Of a stretch of 41,242 bases of DNA, positions 15,825 through 23,344 are shown piece after piece (the first letter of the stretch is position 1; every line of letters starts with the position of its first letter). Origin of the DNA: ZC4RG19 sp036279475 (GTDB taxonomy: Bacteria > Actinomycetota > Acidimicrobiia > Acidimicrobiales > VFJN01); contig DASUJB010000036.1 of the NCBI GenBank assembly GCA_036279475.1, forward strand, positions 1 through 41,242, in the 5' to 3' direction. Made by a program: the position numbers and the translations under genes. Below the pieces are notes generated by a model. It was not told where the DNA came from and made no database searches. It saw nothing but the letters and a program-made list of their open reading frames with translations.

Positions 15825-17135
15825 GTGGGCAGCACGAGCCGTCGCTGGCTGGCGAGCTCTCGGCTCCGCTTGGCGGTGGTCGCCCTCCTGGGGGTAGGGA
15901 CCGTGGTGGCGCTCGGGGTCACCTCCGGGACCGGCGACGAGGCCGCACGGTCGCCGGCGCCGCCTGCAAGCGCGGGCGCGGACGGTGGCGCGAGCGGGCG
16001 TGACGGGCCCACGACGACGGCGCCCCCGCGGTCGTTCACCCTGGTCGCCACCGGTGACGTGCTGCTCCACCGGCCGCTGTGGGAGCAGGCGAGCGCCGAC
16101 GCCGCCGCGGCCGGCACCGGCGGGCGCGACTTCCGGCCCCTCCTCGCCGGGGTGGCCGGGCTGGTGGGGGGAGCCGACCTGGCGATCTGCCACCTGGAGA
16201 CACCGGTGGCCGAGCCGGGAGGCCCCAACCACGGCTACCCGACCTTCTCGGTGCCGCCCGAGATCGTGCCGGCGCTGGCAGGCACCGGCTTCGACGCTTG
16301 CACGACGGCGTCCAACCACACCTTCGACCAGGGCGCGGCAGGCGTCGACCGCACGCTGGCCGCCCTCGACACCGCCGGCCTCCGCCACGCGGGCTCGGCC
16401 CGCAGCGCCACCGAGAGCGCCGCCACCACGCTGCTGCCGGTGGCCGGCGCCGACGTGGCCCTGCTGTCCTACACGTACGGGTTCAACGGGATCCCCCCGC
16501 CGAACGGGGAGGCGTGGCGGGCCGACCCCATCGACCGGACCCGTATCCTGGGTGACGCCGCCGCGGCCCGGGCCGCGGGCGCCGAGGTGGTCGTCGTCTC
16601 GCTCCACTGGGGTGACGAGTACCGGGCCGAGCCCAACGCCCAGCAGCGCTCGCTCGGTCCCGACCTGGTGCGGTCGCCCGACGTCGACCTCGTCCTCGGC
16701 CACCATGCCCACGTCGTCCAGCCCGTCGAACCCGTCGACGGCGAGTGGGTGGTCTACGGCATGGGCAACATGGTCGCCCACCACGGCACCCCGGGCGCCC
16801 CCAACGAGGAGGGGCTGCTGGTGCGGTTCACGTTCAGCGAGGGCCCGAGGGGCTGGCGGGTGACCCGGGCGGAGTACGCCGCGCTGCTCGTGGTCAAGCC
16901 CGGCCCGCCCATCCGGGTCGTCGACGTGGGTGCCACCCTGGCCCAGGGGACGGCGGACCCGGCGCTCGGGGAGCGGCTGCGGCTGGCGTGGGACCGCACG
17001 ACGGCCACGGTCAGCGCGCTCGGCGCCACCGCCCACGGCATGACCCCGACACCCACGGGCGGCTCGGGCGCCGGGCGCAGGTCGACGGGCGGCACGGTGG
17101 CGCCACACCGTGACCTCGTGCCACCCTCACCGTGA
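15825..17135 (+). CDS. CapA-family protein (poly-gamma-glutamate synthesis type), membrane anchored
   Basis: A 436-aa metallophosphoesterase-fold protein of the CapA family. The N-terminus has Arg residues and one hydrophobic segment (about 15-35, LRLAVVALLGVGTVVALGV), then a Pro/Ala/Gly linker, so the domain should face outside. Family motifs follow in order: ATGDVLLHR, CHLETPV, ASNHTFDQG, SLHWGDEYR, LGHHAHVVQPVE and YGMGNMV. GTG 15825 is the first start in frame with the signal anchor. A TACACAAT box (15812-15819) lies just upstream and could be a -10 element if the transcript is nearly leaderless. No capB or capC gene is adjacent, so capsule synthesis is unproven. Confidence 0.88.
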   Translation: MGSTSRRWLASSRLRLAVVALLGVGTVVALGVTSGTGDEAARSPAPPASAGADGGASGRDGPTTTAPPRSFTLVATGDVLLHRPLWEQASADAAAAGTGGRDFRPLLAGVAGLVGGADLAICHLETPVAEPGGPNHGYPTFSVPPEIVPALAGTGFDACTTASNHTFDQGAAGVDRTLAALDTAGLRHAGSARSATESAATTLLPVAGADVALLSYTYGFNGIPPPNGEAWRADPIDRTRILGDAAAARAAGAEVVVVSLHWGDEYRAEPNAQQRSLGPDLVRSPDVDLVLGHHAHVVQPVEPVDGEWVVYGMGNMVAHHGTPGAPNEEGLLVRFTFSEGPRGWRVTRAEYAALLVVKPGPPIRVVDVGATLAQGTADPALGERLRLAWDRTTATVSALGATAHGMTPTPTGGSGAGRRSTGGTVAPHRDLVPPSP

Positions 17136-17195
17136 CCCCCTGCTGCCGGGCGGCGATCGACGAGCCGAGGAGGGGGGCAGGGCCTCGTCGTGGAG

Positions 17196-17215
17196 GTCGC
17201 CCGGCGACGGGCGAC
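17196..17215. terminator. Short GC hairpin between convergent genes
   Basis: GTCGCCC (17196-17202) pairs perfectly with GGGCGAC (17209-17215) around a 6-base loop in the 101-base gap between the CapA-like stop and the stop of the minus-strand MFS gene. The position suggests a bidirectional terminator. There is no T-tract. Confidence 0.35.
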
Positions 17216-17236
17216 GGCGACGTCGCGCTCCGGCGG

Positions 17237-18562
17237 TCAGCTCTCGCGCCTGGCGTCGGCAGGCAGCCGAGCGCCGTCGGGCCGGGGGTGCGTCTCCTCC
17301 ATGCGCACGATGACGACGACGCCCGACAGCGCGGTGAGGGCAGCCACGGCCCAGATGGCGACGCCGATGTCGAAGGCGTCGGCGAGGGCCCCGGCCAGCA
17401 GGGCCCCGACGGCGAAGCCCCCGTCCCGCCACAGGCGGTAGACGCCGACGGCGCGTGCCCGCCATGACGGGTGGGCCACGTCGCCGATGACGGCCAGCAG
17501 CGTGGGGTACACCATGGCCGTGCCGGCGCCGATGGCGACCGAGGCCAGCACCCACTCCCCGTAGCCGTCACCCGCGGCGAACAGCGCCAGGGCGGCGGCC
17601 TGGACGAGCATGCCGCCGGCGATGAGCCGCTTCCGCCCGATGCGGTCGGACAGCCCGCCGGTGACGAGCTGGCCGAGTCCCCAGACAGCCGGGTAGAGGG
17701 CGGCGAGGACGCCGATGCGGGCGACCGAGAGCCCGTCGTGGGCGAAGTAGACGGGTAGCAGGCCCCAGGCGAGCCCGTCGTTGAGGTTGTTCACCAGCCC
17801 GGCCTGGCTGGCGGCGGAGAGGGCTCTCTCCCGGAACGACGTGAGCCGGAAGACCTCGCCGGTGCCGAGCCCGGCGGGGAGGCGCTCGGCGGCGGCACGG
17901 GTGGCGGCCTCGTGGCGGGCGTGGCCGCGGGTCTCGCGCACGGCGGCGACGGTGAGGCCGAGGCCGAGGCCGGCGAAGGCCAGCCCGAGGTAGAACGGCT
18001 CGGGGCGCAGGCCCCAGCGCGAGGCGACGAGACCGGTCGCCAGGGCGGTGAGGGCGACGGCGCCGTAGCCGGCGGCCTCGTTGAGGCCCATGGCCAGCCC
18101 CCGCCTGGCCGGGCCGACCAGGTCGATCTTCATGACGACCGTGGTCGACCAGGTGAGGCCCTGGTTCACGCCCAGCAACACGTTGGCGAGCACGACCCAA
18201 CCCCAGGTGGGCGCCCAGATCAGCAGCAGGGGGACGGGCATGCCGACCAGCCACCCGGCGGTGAGCACCGGCTTGCGGCCGAAGCGGTCGGACAGGGTGC
18301 CAGCGAGCAGGTTCGTGACCGCCTTCACGGCCCCAAAGGCGGCGATGAAGGTGAGGGTGGACGAGAAGGCGGTGAGGCCGAACTCGCCCTCGGCCAGCAG
18401 CGGCAGCACGGTGCGCTCCTGGCCGACCATCCCGCCGACGAGGGCGTTGACGCCGACCAGCAGGAGGAACTGCGGCAGGTTCTCGCGCAGCCCGAGGCGG
18501 ATCGGCACCGGCCCGCCCGGGCGGGCGCCACCGTCACCGTCCGGCACGGCACCTCGCGCCAT
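17237..18562 (-). CDS. MFS transporter
   Basis: A 441-aa, 12-TM major facilitator protein. The loop 2-3 signature is GTLSDRFGRKPVL and its second-half repeat is GGLSDRIGRKRLI, both clear. A charged loop in the middle (RETRGHARHEAATRAAAERL) separates the halves. ATG 18562 is chosen because the hydrophobic N-domain begins soon after; sequence further upstream is the reverse of an ArsR-type gene. That leaves only 4 bases between this start and the start of the divergent gene, with no room for promoters, so one or both 5' ends may have been altered. The substrate is unknown; neighbouring ArsR-rhodanese proteins often go with sulfur or metal(loid) genes. Confidence 0.88.
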   Translation of the reverse strand: MARGAVPDGDGGARPGGPVPIRLGLRENLPQFLLLVGVNALVGGMVGQERTVLPLLAEGEFGLTAFSSTLTFIAAFGAVKAVTNLLAGTLSDRFGRKPVLTAGWLVGMPVPLLLIWAPTWGWVVLANVLLGVNQGLTWSTTVVMKIDLVGPARRGLAMGLNEAAGYGAVALTALATGLVASRWGLRPEPFYLGLAFAGLGLGLTVAAVRETRGHARHEAATRAAAERLPAGLGTGEVFRLTSFRERALSAASQAGLVNNLNDGLAWGLLPVYFAHDGLSVARIGVLAALYPAVWGLGQLVTGGLSDRIGRKRLIAGGMLVQAAALALFAAGDGYGEWVLASVAIGAGTAMVYPTLLAVIGDVAHPSWRARAVGVYRLWRDGGFAVGALLAGALADAFDIGVAIWAVAALTALSGVVVIVRMEETHPRPDGARLPADARRES

Positions 18563-18566
18563 CACG

Positions 18567-19134
18567 ATGGCGGAGGAGGTCGCCGCCCAGATCGACCAGA
18601 GCGTGGCCAACACCTCGCACCACCTCCGGGCGCTCACCGCCTCCGGCCTCGCGCGATCGCGGCGCCGGGGCCAGCACGTCATCTACTCCCTGGCCAGCGC
18701 CCGGGTGGCGGACCTGTGGGCCGCCCTGCGCGACGTAGCGGCCACCCACGTCGACGACGTCGCCACCCTCGCCCGGGCCTACCAGGGGCCGCGGGACCCG
18801 ACCGATCTGGTCACCGCCGGCGAGCTCGCCCGACTCCTCCGCAGCGGTCGTGCCGTGGTCATCGACGTGCGCCCCGCCACCGAGTACGACGCCGGTCACA
18901 TCCGTGGCGCCCGCTCGGTCCCGGTCGACCGGCTGGAGCAGGCGCTCGACGCCCTGCCCCGGGACCGTGAGATCGTCGCCTACTGCCGTGGCCCCTACTG
19001 CGTGTACGCCGACGACGCCGTCCGCCTGCTGCGCCGGCGTGGCTTCGCGGCGTGCCGCCTCGACACCGGCTACCCCGAGTGGTCCCGGGCCGGTCTCCCC
19101 ACCGACGCCCGACGCCCGGCGCCGGGAGGCGTGA
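18567..19134 (+). pseudogene. ArsR-rhodanese fusion regulator, truncated at the 5' end and lacking its stop
   Basis: The protein begins abruptly in the HTH (MAEEVAAQIDQSVANTSHHL), continues through the wing (SRRRGQHVIYSL) and a linker, then a rhodanese domain (VIDVRPATEYDAGHI...) with the active-site loop AYCRGPYC. Full-length relatives have about 45 residues before this point, which form the first helices of the winged helix. No frame just upstream codes them; that DNA is the MFS gene. At the other end the frame does not stop where the family ends (near 19110-19130) but runs open to 20123, antisense to two minus-strand genes; a TGA lies one frame over at 19132-19134. Both ends therefore look damaged. 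The family senses persulfide or metal stress and carries sulfur; function here is doubtful. Confidence 0.75.
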
Positions 19135-19166
19135 CGGCCGCGGTCGAGCCCCGCCGCCCCTGGCTC

Positions 19167-20009
19167 TCAGCCCGCCGGCACCGGCACGGCACGCTCACCG
19201 AAGCGGTACCCGGAGACGCGGACCCCCATCACCTCGTGGCTGAACACCCGGGCCCCGGGCTCGCCGTCGGCCGCGCCGGCCACGACCATGAGGGGCAGCA
19301 GGTGCTCCTCGCGGGGGTGCGCAGCGCGGGCGGCCGGCGCACCGGCCCAGTGGGCGAGCGCCCGGCGGCGGTGGGCGGGCTCGGCGGTGCACGCCCCGGT
19401 GAGCCAGTCGTCGAAGGTGGCGGAGTCGCGGCGCGCCCGGTCGGTCCCGAACCACGAGAGGTTGTGGTAGGTCATCCCGCTGCCCACGACGAGCACGCCC
19501 TCGTCGCGCAGTGGGGTGAGGGCCCGGCCCAGGTCGAGGTGGAACCCCGCGTCGAGGTCGGACCGCAGCGACAGCTGGACGATCGGGACGTCGGCCTGCG
19601 GGTACATCAGCAGGAAGGGGACGAACACGCCGTGGTCGAAGCCGCGGTCCGGGTCGCGTCGGTGGGCGATGCCCGACGCGCCCAGCAGCCCGGCGACGCG
19701 GTCCGCCAGCCGGGGCGAGCCCGGGGCCGGGTAGCTGAGCTCGTAGGTGTGCGGCGGGAAGCCGTGGTAGTCGAACAGCATCGGCGGCGCCGGCGACGAG
19801 GCGATCTCGACCACCGGGCCTTCGTGGTGACCGGAGACCACGACGATCGCCTCCGGGTCGGCGCCGACGATCGACCCGAAGGATCGCAGCGAACGGGCCA
19901 GCCCGTCCCACGTGTCGGGAGGCCCGGCGGTCCACTCCATGAAGAAGCACGGCCCGCCGCCGTGGGGCACGAACGCGGTGGGCAGCCGACCGGCCCGAGC
20001 CGTGCTCAC
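19167..20009 (-). CDS. LigB/DODA-type extradiol dioxygenase family protein
   Basis: A 280-aa protein of the class III (LigB-like) extradiol dioxygenase superfamily, nearest in wording to 4,5-DOPA dioxygenase-like (YgiD) proteins. Metal and active-site His residues are visible: His16 in FVPHGGGP, the HH of VVSGHHEGP, FDHGVFVPFLLMYP, and the His of SGMTYHNLS. The GTG at 20009 overlaps the DoxX stop (GTGA), which fixes this start although the frame is open further up. It is unrelated in fold to the VOC dioxygenase of the catabolic cluster. In the YceI-DoxX-LigB operon it may act on quinols or catechols, which fits an HxlR-type quinone sensor upstream; that is inference. Confidence 0.88.
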   Translation of the reverse strand: MSTARAGRLPTAFVPHGGGPCFFMEWTAGPPDTWDGLARSLRSFGSIVGADPEAIVVVSGHHEGPVVEIASSPAPPMLFDYHGFPPHTYELSYPAPGSPRLADRVAGLLGASGIAHRRDPDRGFDHGVFVPFLLMYPQADVPIVQLSLRSDLDAGFHLDLGRALTPLRDEGVLVVGSGMTYHNLSWFGTDRARRDSATFDDWLTGACTAEPAHRRRALAHWAGAPAARAAHPREEHLLPLMVVAGAADGEPGARVFSHEVMGVRVSGYRFGERAVPVPAG

Positions 20010-20353
20010 GCGCTGGCGATCCGCAGGACGAGGGCGGCGACGGCCAGGGCAGCCAGGGCCACGGGGGCCACGACCTCGCGGTCGCGGACGCGGAGGTGGG
20101 TGGCGACGGCTCCCACGAAGTAGCACACCAGGCCGATGGCGGCGGCGACGCCGAGGGGGGCGACGGCCAGGCCGACCAACAGGCCGAGCCCACCGGCGAT
20201 CTCGGCCGCGGCCAGCCGGGGGATCCACGAGCCGGGCACGCCCAGGCGGGCGAGCATGTCGACCACCTGGGGCTGGGCCGACAGCTTGGCACCCGCCGAG
20301 CCGAGGGCGGCCAGCGCGAGCAGCACCGAGACGACGACGGTGGCGGTGAACAC
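20006..20353 (-). CDS. DoxX-family membrane protein
   Basis: A 115-aa protein with four predicted membrane helices (VVVSVLLALAALGSAGAKL, IAGGLGLLVGLAV, GVAAAIGLVCYFVGAVATHL, VALAALAVAALVLRI). DoxX-like proteins work in quinone-linked thiol or redox chemistry at the membrane. The GTG start at 20353 has a strong GGAGGAGG on the minus strand. It lies 21 bases after yceI and overlaps the LigB-type gene by 4 bases, so the three form one operon. Confidence 0.85.
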   Translation of the reverse strand: MFTATVVVSVLLALAALGSAGAKLSAQPQVVDMLARLGVPGSWIPRLAAAEIAGGLGLLVGLAVAPLGVAAAIGLVCYFVGAVATHLRVRDREVVAPVALAALAVAALVLRIASA

Positions 20354-20374
20354 GTTGCCTCCTCCGTGCCGGGG

Positions 20375-20935
20375 TCAGGCGTCCCGGTCGAGGACGGCCT
20401 CGACCTCGAGGAGGAGCTGCACCCGCTCGCCCACCATCACCCCGCCGCCGTCGAGGGGCATGTTGAACGTGATGCCGAAGTCGCTGCGACCGATCTCGCC
20501 GTGCGCCGACAGCCCGAGCCTGGTGCCGCCCCACGGATCGGCCCCGATGCCGTTGTACTCGGCGACGAGGGTGACCGGCCGGGTGACGTCCTTGATCGTC
20601 AGGTCGCCCGTGACCTCGACGTCCCCGCCCTCCCAGCGCAGCGACGTGGTGCGGTAGGTCATGGCCGGGTGGCTCTGGGCGTCGAAGAAGTCGCCCGAGC
20701 GCAGGTGGGCGTCGCGGTCATCGTTGCCGGTGTCGACCGACCCGAGGTCGACGGTCAACGTTGCCGAGGACGCCAGCGGGTCCTCCGCCGTGGTGATCGA
20801 CCCCGAGAAGGTCGTGAACGATCCCCGTACCTTCGAGACCATCATGTGCCGCACGCTGAACCCGATGTGGGAGTGGCCCGGGTCGAGGGTCCAGTGGCCG
20901 GCCACGTAGCCGGGCAGCGCTTCGATCAGCGTCAT
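20375..20935 (-). CDS. YceI-family protein
   Basis: A 186-aa lipocalin-like YceI protein that binds isoprenoid or polyprenyl-type lipids. Typical wording: WTLDPGHSHIGFSVRHMMVSKVRGSF, LRSGDFFDAQSHPAMTYRTT and GDLTIKDVTRPVTL. No signal peptide is seen, so it is probably cytoplasmic, as in many actinobacterial members. ATG 20935 follows GGAGG on the minus strand. It is the first gene of the operon with DoxX and LigB-type proteins and is transcribed away from the HxlR regulator. Confidence 0.92.
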   Translation of the reverse strand: MTLIEALPGYVAGHWTLDPGHSHIGFSVRHMMVSKVRGSFTTFSGSITTAEDPLASSATLTVDLGSVDTGNDDRDAHLRSGDFFDAQSHPAMTYRTTSLRWEGGDVEVTGDLTIKDVTRPVTLVAEYNGIGADPWGGTRLGLSAHGEIGRSDFGITFNMPLDGGGVMVGERVQLLLEVEAVLDRDA

Positions 20936-20972
20936 GTCGCTCCTCCGTCGGGCCGGCACGGAGTGCGGCCAG

Positions 20973-20985
20973 TTACCTCTTGTAA
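20973..20985. promoter_or_regulatory. Candidate HxlR operator in the divergent promoter
   Basis: TTAC (20973-20976) and GTAA (20982-20985) form an inverted repeat with 5 bases between, in TTACCTCTTGTAA. It sits in the 126-base gap between yceI (start 20935, minus) and the HxlR gene (start 21062, plus). The patch 20971-21000 is much richer in A/T than its surroundings. Operators of HxlR-family sensors such as YodB have similar short arms. The assignment is from position and symmetry only. Confidence 0.55.
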
Positions 20986-21061
20986 TTGACCACATCATCG
21001 GTGACCATGGCCGGCGGCGCAAGAGAGAACCTCGAGATGCCTCGGGCACACGGGAGGAACC

Positions 21062-21460
21062 ATGTCCCCACCAGCAGCGATCCGTGACAGGGCGTTGGCC
21101 CCCGGCGACTGCCCGGTCCGCGACGTGCTCGACCGCGTGGGCGACAAGTGGTCGGTCCTCGTGCTCCACCTCCTCAGCGCACGGACCCGGCGGTTCACCG
21201 AGCTGCGCAGGCAGATCGACGGGATCAGCCAGCGCATGCTCACCGTGACCCTGCGGGGGCTCGAGCGCGACGGCCTCGTCTCGCGCACCGTGCACCCCGT
21301 CGTCCCCCCTCGCGTCGACTACGCCCTGACCGACCTCGGCCGTAGCCTGGCGGAGACCATCAACGACCTCGTGAGCTGGGCCGAGCGGCACCGCGCGCTC
21401 ATCGACGGCGCCCGCAACGACTACGACCGCCGCCACGCCGCCGACGCGCCCCGAACCTGA
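21062..21460 (+). CDS. HxlR-family winged-helix regulator
   Basis: A 132-aa HxlR-type regulator. The signature is CPVRDVLDRVGDKWSVLVLHLL, RRFTELRRQIDGISQRMLT and LRGLERDGLVSRTVHPVVPPRVDYALTDLG (quoted in parts). Cys17 before the first helix sits where redox-sensing HxlR proteins (YodB, HypR) carry their reactive thiol. ATG 21062 has GGGAGG six bases upstream. Divergent from the yceI-doxX-ligB operon and probably its repressor, responding to quinones or electrophiles; the target is inferred from arrangement. Confidence 0.9.
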   Translation: MSPPAAIRDRALAPGDCPVRDVLDRVGDKWSVLVLHLLSARTRRFTELRRQIDGISQRMLTVTLRGLERDGLVSRTVHPVVPPRVDYALTDLGRSLAETINDLVSWAERHRALIDGARNDYDRRHAADAPRT

Positions 21461-21610
21461 CCACGGCCCGGGACGGGAACGCCACGCCCTCGGGCGGAGA
21501 CCCCATGTGAGCGGTGGGACGGCCCCCGCCGGCGCAACCCCCACCCTCGCCCCGCGGCTCCCCACCGGCGCCCCCCGGCCACGGGCCGGCCGCACCCGAA
21601 AGGCACCACC

Positions 21611-23344
21611 GTGCTGAGACGTCTGCTCCGAACCTTCCTGGCCCGCTACCGGCGCCTGCTCGTCGCCCTCGTGGCCCTCCAGGCGGTGCAGGCCATGGCG
21701 TCGCTCTACCTGCCGAACCTCAACTCCGACGTCATCGACGACGGCGTGATGCGTGGCGACCAGGGCTACATCTGGCGGATGGGAGGGGTGATGCTGGCCG
21801 TCACCGCCGTCCAGATGGGGTTCGCCGTGGCCGCCGTCCGCGTCGGGTCCAAGGTGGCGATGGGCTTCGGCCGTGACGTCCGCAGCGCCCTGTTCCACCG
21901 TGTGACCGACTTCTCGGCCCAGGAGGTGAACACCTTCGGCGCCCCGTCCCTCATCAACCGCATCACCAACGACGTGCAGCAGGTGCAGCTCCTGGTGGTG
22001 ATGACCACCACGCTGGCACTGGCCGCCCCCATCACCGCCGTCGGCGGGGTGGTCATGGCGATGCGCCAGGACCTGGGGCTCTCCTGGCTGCTGGCCGTCA
22101 GCATGCCGGCCCTCCTCGTCGGCGTCGGCCTCGTGGTCAGCCGCATGGTGCCGCTGTTCCGCCAGGTCCAGCGGTGGATCGACAACGTGAACGCCGTCCT
22201 GCGCGAGCAGATCACCGGCATCCGGGTGGTCCGGGCCTTCGTGCGGGAGCCGCAGGAGGCGGCCCGCTTCGAGGCCGTGAACCGAGAGCTCACCCACGCC
22301 TCCCTCATGGCGGGGCGGCTGATGGCGCTGATGTTCCCCATCGTGATGCTCATCATCAACGGGTCGAGCGTCGCCCTCGTCTGGTTCGGCGGCGACCGCA
22401 TCGCCCGGGGCGAGATGACGATCGGCTCGCTGATCGCCTTCCTCACCTACTTCACCCTCATCCTCACCGCGGTCATGATGGCGACGTTCGTGGCCGTCAT
22501 GGCCCCCCGGGCCTCGGTGTCGGCCGACCGCATCGTCGAGGTCCTCGACACGGAGTCGTCGGTCAGGGCCGCGGTCTCGCCGGTCACCACCGTGCCGTCG
22601 CTCGGCACCGTCGAGCTCCGCCACGTCACCTTCGGGTACCCGGGCGCGGCGGCACCGGTGGTCGTCGACGTGTCGTCCACGACCCGGCCCGGGCAGACGA
22701 CCGCCATCATCGGCAGCACGGGCTCGGGCAAGACGTCGCTCCTGAACCTCGTCGCCCGACTCTTCGACGTCACCGACGGCGCCGTCCTCCTCGGCGGCGT
22801 CGACGTGCGGGACCTCGACCCCGACCTCCTCTGGAGCAGGATCGGGCTCGTCCCCCAGAAGCCGTACCTCTTCTCGGGCACCGTCCGGTCGAACCTGCGC
22901 GACGGCAAGCCGGACGCCAGCGACGAGGAGATGTGGACGGCCCTGGAGGTGGCACAGGCGGCCGGCTTCGTCTCGGCCATGCCCGGGGCCCTCGACGCCG
23001 TGGTCGAGCAGGGCGGGTCGAACCTCAGCGGTGGCCAGCGCCAGCGGCTCGCCATCGCCCGGGCCCTCGTGCGGCGACCCGACGTCTACCTGCTCGACGA
23101 CTGCTTCTCGGCCCTCGACCTGGCCACGGATGCTCGCCTGCGGGCCGCCCTCGCCCCCTACGCCCGCGAGGCGGCGACCCTGGTGGTCGCCCAGCGGGTG
23201 TCGACCATCCGCCACGCCGACCAGATCCTCGTCCTGGAGGACGGCCGCGCCGTGGGGCTGGGGACCCACGACGACCTCCTCGCCTCGTGCCCCACCTACG
23301 TGGAGATCGTCGAGTCGCAGGTGCGGGAGCGGGAGGCGGCGTGA
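21611..23344 (+). CDS. ABC exporter half-transporter with degenerate Walker B
   Basis: A 577-aa type IV ABC exporter: six-TM domain (about 1-310) then ATPase. Motifs: Walker A GSTGSGKT (about 367-374), Q-loop PQKPYLF, canonical signature LSGGQRQR and Walker B YLLDDCFSALD. The catalytic Glu after the Walker B Asp496 is Asp497, so its own site should be slow or inactive. His-switch position reads VVAQRVST, with Gln replacing the usual His. GTG 21611 is chosen because TM1 begins a few residues later. Its TGA overlaps the GTG of the next gene, which codes the complementary half. The pair is expected to form a heterodimeric lipid or drug exporter. Confidence 0.93.
   Translation: MLRRLLRTFLARYRRLLVALVALQAVQAMASLYLPNLNSDVIDDGVMRGDQGYIWRMGGVMLAVTAVQMGFAVAAVRVGSKVAMGFGRDVRSALFHRVTDFSAQEVNTFGAPSLINRITNDVQQVQLLVVMTTTLALAAPITAVGGVVMAMRQDLGLSWLLAVSMPALLVGVGLVVSRMVPLFRQVQRWIDNVNAVLREQITGIRVVRAFVREPQEAARFEAVNRELTHASLMAGRLMALMFPIVMLIINGSSVALVWFGGDRIARGEMTIGSLIAFLTYFTLILTAVMMATFVAVMAPRASVSADRIVEVLDTESSVRAAVSPVTTVPSLGTVELRHVTFGYPGAAAPVVVDVSSTTRPGQTTAIIGSTGSGKTSLLNLVARLFDVTDGAVLLGGVDVRDLDPDLLWSRIGLVPQKPYLFSGTVRSNLRDGKPDASDEEMWTALEVAQAAGFVSAMPGALDAVVEQGGSNLSGGQRQRLAIARALVRRPDVYLLDDCFSALDLATDARLRAALAPYAREAATLVVAQRVSTIRHADQILVLEDGRAVGLGTHDDLLASCPTYVEIVESQVREREAA

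Noticed and set aside
18081..20123. 680-codon plus-strand frame spanning MFS, ArsR-rhodanese and LigB regions
   Set aside because: Coding similarity exists only at 18567 to about 19130; the ends are antisense to well-supported minus-strand genes.
22174..23340. Extension of the second ABC subunit upstream of GTG 23341
   Set aside because: It overlaps the first ABC subunit out of frame and has no family similarity; the GTGA overlap defines the start.
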